Shown in pieces: positions 18,890-28,073 of a stretch of 61,911 nucleotides of DNA. The stretch comes from Deltaproteobacteria bacterium (GTDB lineage: Bacteria; Myxococcota_A; Polyangia; JAAYKL01). Made by a program: the position numbers and the translations under genes. Below the pieces are notes generated by a model. That model did no database searches and was not told where the DNA came from. It was given only the letters and a program-made list of their open reading frames with translations. The stretch is from positions 1-61,911 of the forward strand of contig JAUVDV010000026.1 in assembly GCA_030595125.1 (NCBI GenBank), in the 5' to 3' direction. How positions within the stretch are numbered: position 1 is the stretch's first letter; the number at the start of each line of letters is the position of its first letter.

Positions 18890-20140
18890 CTACTTGGCCA
18901 TCTTCTCGATGAGAATCTCGGCGATTTCGGAACGGAGGATACGGGAGTCGGGTTTGTTGCCGGACTGGAGGTCCGCGCGCACCTGTTTGCCGGAGATGAA
19001 GACCGGCTTCTCGTCCGGGTGATTTTTCATCAGGTCCACGCGCCCGAGAGACTCGTAAAAGGCCGCAAAACCGACCTTGGAGGGTTTGATGTGCAGCTCA
19101 GCGGGCAGATCGTCGAAGATCTCCTGGGCGTCGAAGTCGCCCCAGATCGCCGTGCCGTCATCGTAAGGCGCGTCCGCGTGCTTTCGACCGATGACGATAT
19201 TGGAGAAGCCGAAGTTCTGCCGGTAGATGGAGTGCATGATCGCCTCTCTGGGCCCGCCGTAGAACATCTTGATATCCAGCGCCCAGATCTCGAACTGATC
19301 GTTGAGATCGTAACCCTTCTCGTTCCACAGAGCCTCGTCCTTGTCGCCCTGGCCCAGTAGCTTGAGGTCGCGCAGGCACTCGTAGGTTCGCATTCGTGTG
19401 GCCGCGTCCACGTCGTCGCCCTTGGTCTCCCCCACCAGCGGATTGAGGATCACGCCGGCGAACTTCCCCGAGCGGGTCAGCTCCTCCATAGCGTGCACCA
19501 GCGCATACTCGTGAGCCCTGTGCAGCGGGTTCCGGGTCTGAAACGCGACCGCAGCATCCCACTTGCGCTCCTCGATGCGTGCGCGGGTCTTTACTGGCGA
19601 CAGCACGTACTGGCCGAAGTGAGGGTTGACCGGCCGTACGAGAATACGAATATCGCCGCCCACGAGGGTTTCCCGGGGATCGTCGTTCGCGATGCGGGCG
19701 CCCGGATGATCGGATCGGTCCGTGCCGTAGACACCCTTGTTGTAACGCGCCTTGTCCCAGGTGAAGATCGAGGAGACGTCGATTGTCCCTAGCAGGCCGC
19801 CCGCCCCGTCGACGAGAGCTGCAGTCTTGCCCGTCTCGAGGGTTTGCTTCTCCGCCTCGGAGATCGGCAGGGACAGGGGAATTCCCCACACGTACTTCCC
19901 GCCTTTCGACTCGATAGTCATGGTGTCGAGCACGCCGTTGAAAACGCCCTCGTCCATGAATCCGGTCAGGGGGCAAAGGGTGCCGTCAGCTATCCTGTCC
20001 GCGGTGGAGAGATCGGCTTCAACGACGACTATCTTCGGAAGCAATGCGGCCGCCGCCTTGAAATCGGCCTCCTCAACTGCCGGAACGATACGGTTTACCG
20101 GAGCATCAAGGCCTCCGTGCCAGGGTACTAGATGTGTCAT
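18890..20140 (-). CDS. sat: Sulfate adenylyltransferase (ATP sulfurylase)
   Basis: The 416-residue protein is full length for a monofunctional Sat. It shows the active-site motif [11 protein letters not shown], followed by [11 protein letters not shown] and the later IGRKHADAP segment. The enzyme makes APS from ATP and sulfate, or runs in reverse in dissimilatory sulfate and sulfur metabolism. There is no APS reductase, APS kinase or sulfate transporter next to it, so its direction in this organism cannot be decided here. A sulfotransferase at 56430 would consume PAPS, which requires an APS kinase elsewhere. Confidence 0.93.
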   Translation of the reverse strand: MTHLVPWHGGLDAPVNRIVPAVEEADFKAAAALLPKIVVVEADLSTADRIADGTLCPLTGFMDEGVFNGVLDTMTIESKGGKYVWGIPLSLPISEAEKQTLETGKTAALVDGAGGLLGTIDVSSIFTWDKARYNKGVYGTDRSDHPGARIANDDPRETLVGGDIRILVRPVNPHFGQYVLSPVKTRARIEERKWDAAVAFQTRNPLHRAHEYALVHAMEELTRSGKFAGVILNPLVGETKGDDVDAATRMRTYECLRDLKLLGQGDKDEALWNEKGYDLNDQFEIWALDIKMFYGGPREAIMHSIYRQNFGFSNIVIGRKHADAPYDDGTAIWGDFDAQEIFDDLPAELHIKPSKVGFAAFYESLGRVDLMKNHPDEKPVFISGKQVRADLQSGNKPDSRILRSEIAEILIEKMAK

Positions 20141-20249
20141 GGGGCTTTTCCTTCCAGCGAAACCGCTTGTTTACTAGTTTGAAATCCGATCTGTTTTTCA
20201 GCATACGACCTACGTCATTTTGGGCCGAAATCATACCTCAAAAATACTT

Positions 20250-20281
20250 CACTTTGAGTGTTGCCGCCGTTTTTCAAAGTG
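20250..20281 (+). promoter_or_regulatory. Inverted repeat upstream of the YitT gene
   Basis: CACTTTGA (20250-20257) and TCAAAGTG (20274-20281) form a perfect 8-bp inverted repeat with a 16-base spacer, 34 bases before the start codon. It could be an operator or a leader hairpin; there is no direct evidence. Confidence 0.35.
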
Positions 20282-20315
20282 TTATAGGAGCCGCGAAAAC
20301 CGAGTGGAGGCGCCA

Positions 20316-21170
20316 ATGAAGAACTTTAAAATCATTAATTTCGGAGCAATACTCCTGGGTTCCGCGGTAATGGCGTTCGGCATCAATTACTTCAATATCG
20401 CCAACAACCTCGCCGAGGGCGGCGTGACAGGCGTCTCTATTCTCCTGAAGCTTATGCTGGACTGGGATCCGGGGCTGACCAGCTTCATCATCAATTTTCC
20501 CCTGCTGGTGCTTGGCTGGATGGTTTTAGGCAGGAAATCTGTCATCTACACCGTATGGGGAACCGCGTGCCTCTCGGCGTTCCTGTGGCTGTTCGGTTCC
20601 ATGAGGTTTCCAACCGACGACATCCTTCTGGCGGCGCTCTTCGCGGGTGTCACCGTGGGCGTGGGTCTTGGGATCGTCTTCCGGTTCGGCGGAACGACCG
20701 GCGGCCTGGACATCATCGCACGGGTCCTGCACAAATACTTCGGATGGAAGCTCGGACGGACCATGTTCATCGGCGACATACTGGTCATCCTGGTTTCCCT
20801 GATCCACCTGAGCCTTCAGCAGGCAATGTACACAGTGGTCGCCGTCTTCGTGGCCACCAGGATCGTGGACGTGGTCCAGGACGCCGCGTACTCGGCGCGC
20901 GCGGTGACCATCATATCGAGTAATTACGAGGCCATCGCAAAGAAAATCATGGGAGAGATGGGCCGAGGCGTCACCGTCCTCGACGGGACGGGCGCCTACA
21001 CGAACCACGTGAGGAAGGTGCTGTACATTGTCGTCGGGCGCTCAGAAGTAGTGAAGGTCAAGAACCTGGTCACGGGGATCGACCCGGCCGCTTTCATATC
21101 CATAGCAGTTGCGAGCGAAGTGCTCGGCGAAGGGTTCACGCTGGACAACAACGGAAAAACATTGACATAA
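20316..21170 (+). CDS. YitT family membrane protein (DUF161/DUF2179)
   Basis: GGAGG ends 5 bases before the ATG at 20316. The 284-residue protein has an N-terminal membrane domain with FGINYFNIANNLAEGGVTG and FRFGGTTGGLDIIAR, typical of YitT proteins, and a soluble C-terminal DUF2179 domain (ARAVTIISSNYEAIAKKI). The family is widespread in Firmicutes and other bacteria, and its transport or signalling role is not settled. It precedes the ribosomal L3 gene by 78 bases in the same direction. Confidence 0.85.
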   Translation: MKNFKIINFGAILLGSAVMAFGINYFNIANNLAEGGVTGVSILLKLMLDWDPGLTSFIINFPLLVLGWMVLGRKSVIYTVWGTACLSAFLWLFGSMRFPTDDILLAALFAGVTVGVGLGIVFRFGGTTGGLDIIARVLHKYFGWKLGRTMFIGDILVILVSLIHLSLQQAMYTVVAVFVATRIVDVVQDAAYSARAVTIISSNYEAIAKKIMGEMGRGVTVLDGTGAYTNHVRKVLYIVVGRSEVVKVKNLVTGIDPAAFISIAVASEVLGEGFTLDNNGKTLT

Positions 21171-21248
21171 AAAAAGGATTACGTAGTATCCAGCCTCGTT
21201 TTTCGGGCGTTTCCCTTAAAAATAGTGGGCGCCGATGGGAGCAGAACG

Positions 21249-21896
21249 ATGAGCTCGTCAATAGGACTTGTCGGAAAAAAGATCGGCATGACGCAGGTCT
21301 TCAATGCGGACGGAAGCCGTGACGGAGTAACCGCCATCGAGCTCGGCCCGTGCGTTGTCGTGCAGAAGAAAACCATGGAGAAGGACGGCTACACCGCGCT
21401 CCAGATTGGTTTCGACGACAAGCCGGAGCGCAAGGTCAAGCGCCCCGAAGCCGGTCACTTCGCCAAGGCCAAATCAACTCCCAAGCGCTTCTTGCGCGAG
21501 TTTCGCGTACCGGCGGAGCTGGCCGACAAATACGAAGTCGGTCAGGAGATCAAGACCGACCTCTTCAGCGTAGGCGACATGGTCGACGTGGTGGGAACCA
21601 GCAAGGGAATGGGATTTGCTGGGGTCATGAAGACCTACGGCTACAAGGGCGGCAAGGCCACTCACGGTGTGCACGAGGTGTATCGACACGGCGGTTCCCT
21701 CGGACAGTGCATGACGCCCGGACGCGTGATGAAGGGCAAAAATATGGCCGGACGGCACAGCAACAAGCGCATCACGGTCCAGAACATCGAAATCATGCGC
21801 ATCTTTGCGCAGGACAACATCGTCTTCGTCAAGGGGCCGATCCCGGGCTCGCGCAACAGCCTCGTCCAGCTTCTTCCTGCCACCAAGCTCTCCTAG
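21249..21896 (+). CDS. rplC: 50S ribosomal protein L3, outside the S10 operon
   Basis: The 215-residue protein begins with GLVGKKIGMTQVF and contains VVGTSKGMGFAGVMK and MTPGRVMKGKNMAGR, the loops of L3 that reach the peptidyl-transferase centre. Length is normal. The usual neighbours rpsJ and rplD/rplW/rplB are absent; instead a YitT gene is upstream and rlmE follows 8 bases later. Some positions differ from the common consensus (GMGF for GKGF, THGVHEVYRHGGS for a S/H-rich loop), so it may be a divergent second copy or a relocated single copy. The ribosome-binding site is weak (GGGAGC). Confidence 0.9.
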   Translation: MSSSIGLVGKKIGMTQVFNADGSRDGVTAIELGPCVVVQKKTMEKDGYTALQIGFDDKPERKVKRPEAGHFAKAKSTPKRFLREFRVPAELADKYEVGQEIKTDLFSVGDMVDVVGTSKGMGFAGVMKTYGYKGGKATHGVHEVYRHGGSLGQCMTPGRVMKGKNMAGRHSNKRITVQNIEIMRIFAQDNIVFVKGPIPGSRNSLVQLLPATKLS

Positions 21897-21904
21897 AAAT
21901 TGTC

Positions 21905-22504
21905 ATGGTTGGCGGACGCCGCCGTAATGCGGATCATTTCTCCATGCGCGCAAGGCGTGAGAGCTACCCCGCACGATCAATATACAAACTTCAGGAAATC
22001 GACAGACGCGTTCGCCTGCTAAAAAAAGGTGACAACGTTCTCGACCTGGGAGCCGCTCCGGGCTCGTGGACCATGTACGCATCGAAGCTGGTGGGACCCG
22101 CCGGCAGAGTTGTGGCGGTGGACCGGGCCGAGTTGACCATCGGCTCTCCGGCAAACGTCATTTACGTCGAGGCCGACGCGCTGGCCATCGAGCCCGCCGA
22201 GTTGATCGCCCTGATCGACGCCGACGGGTTTCAATCGGTGATCTCCGACATGGCGCCGCGCACGTCCGGCCAAAAATTTGTAGATCAGACCCGATCGTAC
22301 AACCTCTTTTGCAGAGCTCTCGAACTCTCGGTCGCGCTTTGCCGACACGGTGGAAACTTCGTCGGCAAGATCTTCCAGGGCGAGGACTTCGAAAAGGCCA
22401 GGGATCTCGTTCGAGAGGCATACGCAAAAACCCGCATCATACGACCCACCAGCGTGAGGTCCGAGAGTTACGAAACCTACATCGTCGGATTGTCGCGGCG
22501 ATAA
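21905..22504 (+). CDS. rlmE: 23S rRNA (uridine-2'-O-)-methyltransferase RlmE/FtsJ
   Basis: The 199-residue protein has the SAM motif DLGAAPGSWTMYAS and the catalytic K-D-K-E tetrad expected of RlmE: Lys in RSIYKLQEI, Asp in SDMAPRTSG, Lys in GKIFQGED and Glu in ESYETYIVG. The family methylates U2552 in the A-loop of 23S rRNA late in 50S assembly. It starts 8 bases after the L3 stop, so the two are very likely co-transcribed, which joins two large-subunit functions. Confidence 0.9.
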   Translation: MVGGRRRNADHFSMRARRESYPARSIYKLQEIDRRVRLLKKGDNVLDLGAAPGSWTMYASKLVGPAGRVVAVDRAELTIGSPANVIYVEADALAIEPAELIALIDADGFQSVISDMAPRTSGQKFVDQTRSYNLFCRALELSVALCRHGGNFVGKIFQGEDFEKARDLVREAYAKTRIIRPTSVRSESYETYIVGLSRR

Positions 22505-22540
22505 GCGTACAAGACGATAACGTGCTACTATTCTACGGTT

Positions 22541-24616
22541 ATGAGATTGATTTCAGCATTCACCATCACCCTGGCTCTGTTCCTTGCGTCCACGGCCCGG
22601 GCCGGTGACAACCCCGAAGGTTCCGCGCGCCTGTTTGTCCAGGCGCACACACGCTCGCTCGGCATGGACTTCCCGCAAGCGACACTCGGCGATGCTTCCC
22701 ACAGTGTTCACCTCGGCCAACACATTCTCTCCTTTCCCGTATTCCATCGCGATCTTCCGGTATTTTTCCATTCCGTGACCGTTCAGATCGATGACGAGAT
22801 GCGGGTGCGGCGAATTACGGCGGGAACGAACGGACAGATCGATGGGGACACGCTCCATCCATGCCCCGACGGGGAACCGGGACGGGACTGGGCCCGGATG
22901 TTTGACCTCAATCCCAGCATGGTCCTGTCGGGATGGCTCCGGGACCCCGAAGAGGGATTGATCCCGGCTATTCGCGTGGATGTCCATCCCTTCGCTCGCG
23001 AACCCTACTCTATTTACCTGGATGCACGATCCCTGAACCCCGTGGAGACGCAGCCGCTCATGTGGACCGCCGATCCTCTGGGCTCGGTGTTCAGGGAAAA
23101 TCCGATAACCACTCCTGACGTACAGACCGTTTCCCTGCAACATCTGAACGAACCGAAAGATATTCTGGAGGGCGCGTACGCCCACGTGGGACGCTGTATT
23201 GATCCCGAGGAGTGCCCCGAGACCGAACCGAAAGCATTCCCGGACGACGACGGAAACTTCATCTTCGATCCCCATCTGGCGCCGTACACGCTCAACGATG
23301 CCTTTGCGGAGGTCAACGCCTACTACAACATCAGCCAGATCAGCCACTGGACACGGGAAACCTTCGGATGGGAGGAGGGGTTGTTTCAGGGCAACAAATG
23401 GATACACGTGAAGGTCGGGCAGGCCTGGTACAACGCGGCGTTCTACGGAGGCAACGACGAGATCGGAGCCTTCATAGTGTTCGGCCAGGATGTTATCGAC
23501 TTCGCGTACGACGCGGACGTGGCGTTCCACGAGTTCGGTCACGCCATCAACCGTTCAATCCGCTCACACCCCTGGTACCTCCGGGACAGCTACGGCATGG
23601 ACGTGTCCCCTTTTGGAATCGAGGAGGGGCTTGCGGACATCTGGGCAACCACCTACTCCGACGATCCCGTCATGAACAGCTACGTGCTCCTCACGCGCAC
23701 CGCCGACAACGACCTCGTCTGCCCCGACGATCTCATGTCCGAGGGGCACATGGAGGCGCGCATCCTCGCCGGGTTCGGATGGGATGTGCGGCAACGGATC
23801 GGCGCGCATGCATGGAACCACATTGTCTACCGAACCCTCTTTTTTTTGGAGTCCGAAGCAGTGTTCGACGACTTCGTGGAGGCCCTGGCGAAATCGGCAC
23901 AGGACCTGGCGGAAGAGGCCCTGGCGGAAGAGGCCCTGGCCGAACCTGCGGACTCCAAGGAGTGGCCCGAAATGGAGGCCGGCTTCGCGGATATCATCAT
24001 GGAAGAGGGTGCGGCCCGCGGCCTGTTCGAAGATGAATGTCTCCGTCGCCTGGTCCCCCTACCCGACGGAACGCCAAAGCGCGTCTACGGGTACGGCAGG
24101 GAGAAAACCAACAAGAGAAACCGTCCAACGGGCCTCCAGTGGAAGATCACCGCCGACGACGAAACAAAGGCCTTCAGACTCTACCTGGCGTGGCGATATC
24201 CGGATCCGGAGGAGGTCGAGCCCGGATACCGGGTCCACATCTCCCGAGGCCAACCGGTGGGGGTCAGCTGGCTCAACGCCGACAACGTGGAAGAAGGCCA
24301 GGACGAATTTTCGGTCACGGCGGATCTGACTGTTGAGGCCTCGCCGAAATTTGTGGATTTCCCTGTCTGCGGGCTGCCTCCTCTCAATAAAGGGGAAGAC
24401 GTGTACATTCTGATCTCCGCAAACACCGAGGAGCGAATCTTCGTGGTGGACGTGGAGGCGTTCTACCTGACAACCCAACCACCTCCACTCACCGACGGTG
24501 GCTTGCCAATCGTGTCCACCACAGCCGCTGGAGGGGGACCGTCGTGCAACCTCCTGGCGTGTGGATCTGCCAACGAAACCCCGTCCCTGCTGGCTGTGAT
24601 ATCACAGATCCTGTAA
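22541..24616 (+). CDS. Secreted zinc metalloprotease (gluzincin, M36/M4-like)
   Basis: The 691-residue protein has a Sec signal ending in STARAG, a pro-region of about 200 residues (FTP-like), and a catalytic domain with the zinc motif HEFGH at about residues 330-334 and a third ligand in EEGLADIWA about 27-30 residues later, as in fungalysin- or thermolysin-related peptidases. A beta-rich domain follows from about 510. The C-terminus (SCNLLACGSANETPSLLAV) ends without a positively charged anchor. Secretion and degradation of external proteins is the likely role. A locally repeated EALAEEALAE segment is encoded by short tandem DNA repeats at 23911-23945. Confidence 0.8.
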   Translation: MRLISAFTITLALFLASTARAGDNPEGSARLFVQAHTRSLGMDFPQATLGDASHSVHLGQHILSFPVFHRDLPVFFHSVTVQIDDEMRVRRITAGTNGQIDGDTLHPCPDGEPGRDWARMFDLNPSMVLSGWLRDPEEGLIPAIRVDVHPFAREPYSIYLDARSLNPVETQPLMWTADPLGSVFRENPITTPDVQTVSLQHLNEPKDILEGAYAHVGRCIDPEECPETEPKAFPDDDGNFIFDPHLAPYTLNDAFAEVNAYYNISQISHWTRETFGWEEGLFQGNKWIHVKVGQAWYNAAFYGGNDEIGAFIVFGQDVIDFAYDADVAFHEFGHAINRSIRSHPWYLRDSYGMDVSPFGIEEGLADIWATTYSDDPVMNSYVLLTRTADNDLVCPDDLMSEGHMEARILAGFGWDVRQRIGAHAWNHIVYRTLFFLESEAVFDDFVEALAKSAQDLAEEALAEEALAEPADSKEWPEMEAGFADIIMEEGAARGLFEDECLRRLVPLPDGTPKRVYGYGREKTNKRNRPTGLQWKITADDETKAFRLYLAWRYPDPEEVEPGYRVHISRGQPVGVSWLNADNVEEGQDEFSVTADLTVEASPKFVDFPVCGLPPLNKGEDVYILISANTEERIFVVDVEAFYLTTQPPPLTDGGLPIVSTTAAGGGPSCNLLACGSANETPSLLAVISQIL

Positions 24617-24708
24617 TGATTCCTTTTCAGGACTGCTCCAAAAAGGCTATAGTGCGCGCAACCGGCACTTGGTAGAGGTCATCCAGCCTCAAAAAAAAGA
24701 GGTGCGAA

Positions 24709-25446
24709 ATGAAAAAGCAATTCAAAACGTCATTGTTCCTTGCAGCCGCAGTGGTTATCTGCTCCGGGTGCGGCCAGGATGTAAAAATGGTCGAAGTGGA
24801 ACCAATGAAGATGAAATTTACCAAAAAGACCCAGAACGACACGGTTACTGCCAAGGCGCTTGATATAATCAGCGCAGAGGTGCCTGGAGTTCACTTCACC
24901 TACTCGTCCGAAAACCCGGCTATCGCCTCGGTCACGTCCGACGGGCTGGTCAAACCGGAGGGAGACGGATCCACCGCCATCGTCGCGAAAACAAAAGAAG
25001 GCGTCACGGGCGAGTGCTTCGTTACCGTCTGCCTTCCCAAGGAAATGATCTGCGATCCGGGTGACGAGCTGAAACTGAAGGTCGGCACCGCCGCACCCAT
25101 CAGGTGTCACGTCGTGGACTGCAACGATGAACAATTGCAAAACGCCAAGATCGAGTTTGTGGAGGCGGACTCCAAGATGGTCCTGAAAGAGGAGCCCGTG
25201 ACATCGAAAGGCCGCACCTCCGTGGCCTTCATCGGTCTCGCGGTCGGTGACACAACGGTCACGGCCAAATCGTTCACATTCGAGCAACCGATCAAGGTGC
25301 GCGTTGACGAACAGACCTTCCTGCCGGGCATGGGCCCGGATTCCGGCGGAGGCGGCGGAGGTGGTGGCAAAAAGGGTGGCGACGATCCCTATGCCGGGGG
25401 CGGAAACCGTTTCGACCACATTTTGGGTAATATGAAATTCAATTGA
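24709..25446 (+). CDS. Lipoprotein with bacterial Ig-like (BIG2) domain
   Basis: The 245-residue product starts with a lipoprotein signal (AAVVICSGCGQD, modified Cys about residue 21). Residues 40-105 fit a BIG2-type Ig domain (FTYSSENPAIASVTSDGLV with DGSTAIVAKT), and a second, less clear Ig-like segment covers 115-200. It ends in a Gly-rich tail. These domains usually serve as structural or adhesive modules at the cell surface. The outer-membrane-like protein downstream is transcribed in the same direction after 77 bases. Confidence 0.75.
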   Translation: MKKQFKTSLFLAAAVVICSGCGQDVKMVEVEPMKMKFTKKTQNDTVTAKALDIISAEVPGVHFTYSSENPAIASVTSDGLVKPEGDGSTAIVAKTKEGVTGECFVTVCLPKEMICDPGDELKLKVGTAAPIRCHVVDCNDEQLQNAKIEFVEADSKMVLKEEPVTSKGRTSVAFIGLAVGDTTVTAKSFTFEQPIKVRVDEQTFLPGMGPDSGGGGGGGGKKGGDDPYAGGGNRFDHILGNMKFN

Positions 25447-25523
25447 TGTGTTCTTGACTTGAAATCAGTCTACTTGGTACGTTTAACTTGTCTCGTAAAG
25501 TCAGATTCTGACAGGAGTTCTCA

Positions 25524-26528
25524 ATGGATCGATCGGTGACGAGCTTCTTTCTCGCCATCTGTTTCGGCATGGCAATCATGGTCGCTGCTGCGACCTCGCA
25601 GGCGAACAAACTCGACCTGACCATAGGGCGTTTCATCGAGTGCGATCCCACTGGTCAACAGTGCAAAGCAGACAACGCAACATATGAGCGGTTCATGGCC
25701 GAGTATGCCTTCGGGCTCTCGCCAAAGCTCATGGCGCCGGCCAGCACCCTGGGATACTCGGGGTTCTACATGGGCCTCGAAGGATCCCTGACGCCCACCC
25801 CGGATGGCGGCGATACCGAAGCCGAAAGAAAAAGATGGCACGACGGGGTTGGGCCTGCAGATGAGTCCCCGGGCGTAATGTTCGTCCCATCGGTCCACGT
25901 CAGGAAGGGCTTGCCCTGGTCGATGGAGCTCGGCGGCACAATCAACTACCTCGCCGAATCCGAGCTTGTAGGGCTCGGCGCCGACGTCAAGTGGTCCATC
26001 TTCGAGGGTTACAGACACGGTTTCAGAGGAGTATTGCCGGATGTCGCCGCGCGCGGTTCCGTGGTGCGGGTTCTGGGACAATCCGACATCGACATGACCA
26101 TAATCGGGGTCGATGCGTCCATGTCCTATCCGTTCGGGATCGGCGGGATGCTCTCGCTCACGCCGTACGTCGGATGGCAATACCTGTGGACCCTCATTCG
26201 AACCGAGCCCCTCACCTACCGCGAGGATCTGGACGACGACTCGGTCGTTTTCCATCCTCCGGAGGGAACCAACTGGGATACCACCGGGCTGTCCGGTCCC
26301 AACCTGGAGCGCATGAAGCTGTTTCTCGGATTCGTGCTCCAGTACGAGCTGCTCGTCATCACCATCCAGGTAGATTGGGGTCTGGCCACCGACTGGGAAA
26401 CCGCAGTGGAAGATGATCCTAGAATCTATGACCCTGACGACGACAACCTCAGTATCGATCCTGAACAACTCCAAACCGAAGTCGGCCATCAAATCCAGAT
26501 CAACGGCGGCGTCGGCATGCAGTTTTAG
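25524..26528 (+). CDS. Exported, probable outer-membrane beta-barrel protein
   Basis: AGGAG precedes the ATG by 6 bases. The 334-residue protein has a cleavable signal (AIMVAAATSQANK). The mature part alternates hydrophobic and polar residues in strand-like stretches (SMELGGTINYLAESELVGLG, LVITIQVDWGLATDW) and ends in the aromatic residue Phe (GGVGMQF), as outer-membrane barrels do. No specific family is recognised. Substrate or role is unknown. Confidence 0.6.
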   Translation: MDRSVTSFFLAICFGMAIMVAAATSQANKLDLTIGRFIECDPTGQQCKADNATYERFMAEYAFGLSPKLMAPASTLGYSGFYMGLEGSLTPTPDGGDTEAERKRWHDGVGPADESPGVMFVPSVHVRKGLPWSMELGGTINYLAESELVGLGADVKWSIFEGYRHGFRGVLPDVAARGSVVRVLGQSDIDMTIIGVDASMSYPFGIGGMLSLTPYVGWQYLWTLIRTEPLTYREDLDDDSVVFHPPEGTNWDTTGLSGPNLERMKLFLGFVLQYELLVITIQVDWGLATDWETAVEDDPRIYDPDDDNLSIDPEQLQTEVGHQIQINGGVGMQF

Positions 26529-26540
26529 GCTGGCTTCGGC

Positions 26541-26750
26541 TTGCGCCTTTTCCTCATAACCTTCGTTCTGTTCGTTGCCCTGGCAGCAGGTGGTTGTTTG
26601 CGTCCTCTGGAACTGGGTCTGGGAGCGTCAGACCTCAACGACTCGGGGACAGATACCGGCACGGACACCAACGACACGGACAGCGACACTGACGACCCCA
26701 CGGATGCCGGAGACGACGACGCGGGAGTACCCGACGGCTCGCCCACATGA
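26541..26750 (+). CDS. Small lipoprotein with acidic linker
   Basis: A TTG start at 26541 gives 69 residues with a lipoprotein signal (VLFVALAAGGC) followed by an acidic Asp-Thr linker. There is no folded domain, so it may be the remnant of a longer protein or only an anchor. Its stop overlaps the ATG of pcnB by four bases, which suggests translational coupling. Confidence is limited by the weak start. Confidence 0.45.
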   Translation: MRLFLITFVLFVALAAGGCLRPLELGLGASDLNDSGTDTGTDTNDTDSDTDDPTDAGDDDAGVPDGSPT

Positions 26751-28033
26751 TCCAGGATCACAACGATTGCTTCTCCTCGCCACCGCCTCCTGACGTGAGC
26801 TGCTCCTTGAGAATCGTCAAACACGCCATTCCGTTCAGCATGCTCGATCCGGACGCCGTCAAGGCACTGAGAAGGATCAACCGGTTCGGCCACAAGGCCT
26901 ATCTGGTGGGCGGCTGTGTCAGGGATATCTTGCTGGGCAGGCAACCCAAGGATTTCGACGTGGTTACCTCGGCGATGCCAGCTGAAATGAGGCGCATGTT
27001 TCGCAATTGTCGGCTGATCGGAAGACGTTTCCGACTGGCGCATCTGCACTTCAAGGACAGAAAGATAATCGAGGTCGCCACTTTCAGAAGAAGCCCCACG
27101 GAAGAAGACGACATGACCATCCGTCACGCGGCGGAGAACCTCTTTGGAGGCCCGGCCGACGACGCCATCCGGAGGGATTTCACGATCAACGCCCTGATGT
27201 ATGATGTGAGCGCAAAGGAAATCCACGACTGGGTTCACGGGCTGCAGGACATCGAGCGCCGCCTGCTTCGTACCATCGGCGATCCGAACCGTCGCATCTC
27301 GGAAGATCCCGTGCGTATCCTGCGCGCGGTGAAATTCGGTATTCATCTGGATCTCACAATTGACCCGGGGCTTATGGAGGCAATGCGCACGCACGCACCG
27401 CTCATCACCGAGTGCGCACCCGCAAGGCTCGTGGAAGAAATCTTCAAGCTCCTGCGCAGCGGATCATCCACTCGCTGCCTCAACCTGATTCACGATATCG
27501 GCGTGCTCGATCAACTGATGCCCGCCTTCGGATCGTTCGTGACCGCGAGCGCCGACGATCGCCCGGTGTGGGCAACGCTCGAGCGGGCGGACTCGATGGT
27601 TCGCCATGGCCGCGCTGTGTCCGACTCGGTGCTCCTTGCGGCACTCCTCTACGAGGCATGCAGGGAAGTCCTCGAGGCCGGAGGGGACGTCGCAAAGAAT
27701 TTGGATAATGTACTCGAACCGCTCGTACAACCGATGCCGTTCACGCGCCGGCACATGACCCGAGTTCGCCAGATCTTTATGGCTCAGCGACGACTTGCAC
27801 AGGGACCGGGCACCCAGCGGGCCCGCAAGATCCTCGATCGCGAATACGCCGCCGAGGCGATCGATCTCATGGAACTCACATTCCGAGAAGATCGACACGG
27901 GCAATACGTGGATTCCTGGCGCAAGGCGCTGACCTCCAGGTACGGAACGGGCACCTTTGAGGCCCCGTCGAAACCTCGTCGTCGAAGGCGACGTCGGCCA
28001 CCCACCCGACCGACCGATAATGAGCAATCATGA
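26747..28033 (+). CDS. pcnB: Poly(A) polymerase PcnB-like nucleotidyltransferase
   Basis: The 428-residue protein has YLVGGCVRDILLG, DFDVVTSA with the catalytic Asp pair, RRDFTINALMYD, ISEDPVRILRAVKF, and a very basic C-terminal tail (PSKPRRRRRRRPPTRP), as in PcnB. PcnB adds 3' poly(A) tails that speed RNA decay. Length is close to the E. coli protein. The basic tail and the EDPVRILRA neck motif distinguish it from the first nucleotidyltransferase at 12136. The residues before about 30 may not be part of the native protein if a later Met is used. Confidence 0.85.
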   Translation: MIQDHNDCFSSPPPPDVSCSLRIVKHAIPFSMLDPDAVKALRRINRFGHKAYLVGGCVRDILLGRQPKDFDVVTSAMPAEMRRMFRNCRLIGRRFRLAHLHFKDRKIIEVATFRRSPTEEDDMTIRHAAENLFGGPADDAIRRDFTINALMYDVSAKEIHDWVHGLQDIERRLLRTIGDPNRRISEDPVRILRAVKFGIHLDLTIDPGLMEAMRTHAPLITECAPARLVEEIFKLLRSGSSTRCLNLIHDIGVLDQLMPAFGSFVTASADDRPVWATLERADSMVRHGRAVSDSVLLAALLYEACREVLEAGGDVAKNLDNVLEPLVQPMPFTRRHMTRVRQIFMAQRRLAQGPGTQRARKILDREYAAEAIDLMELTFREDRHGQYVDSWRKALTSRYGTGTFEAPSKPRRRRRRRPPTRPTDNEQS

Positions 28034-28073
28034 CCGGTTGTTTCCGCCTCCGATAGATTGTACGATGATCTAA

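Noticed and set aside
26748-26750. TGA of the small Asp-Thr lipoprotein as a possible Sec codon
   Set aside because: The frame behind it closes after about 15 codons without any recognisable fold, and pcnB starts at the same place.
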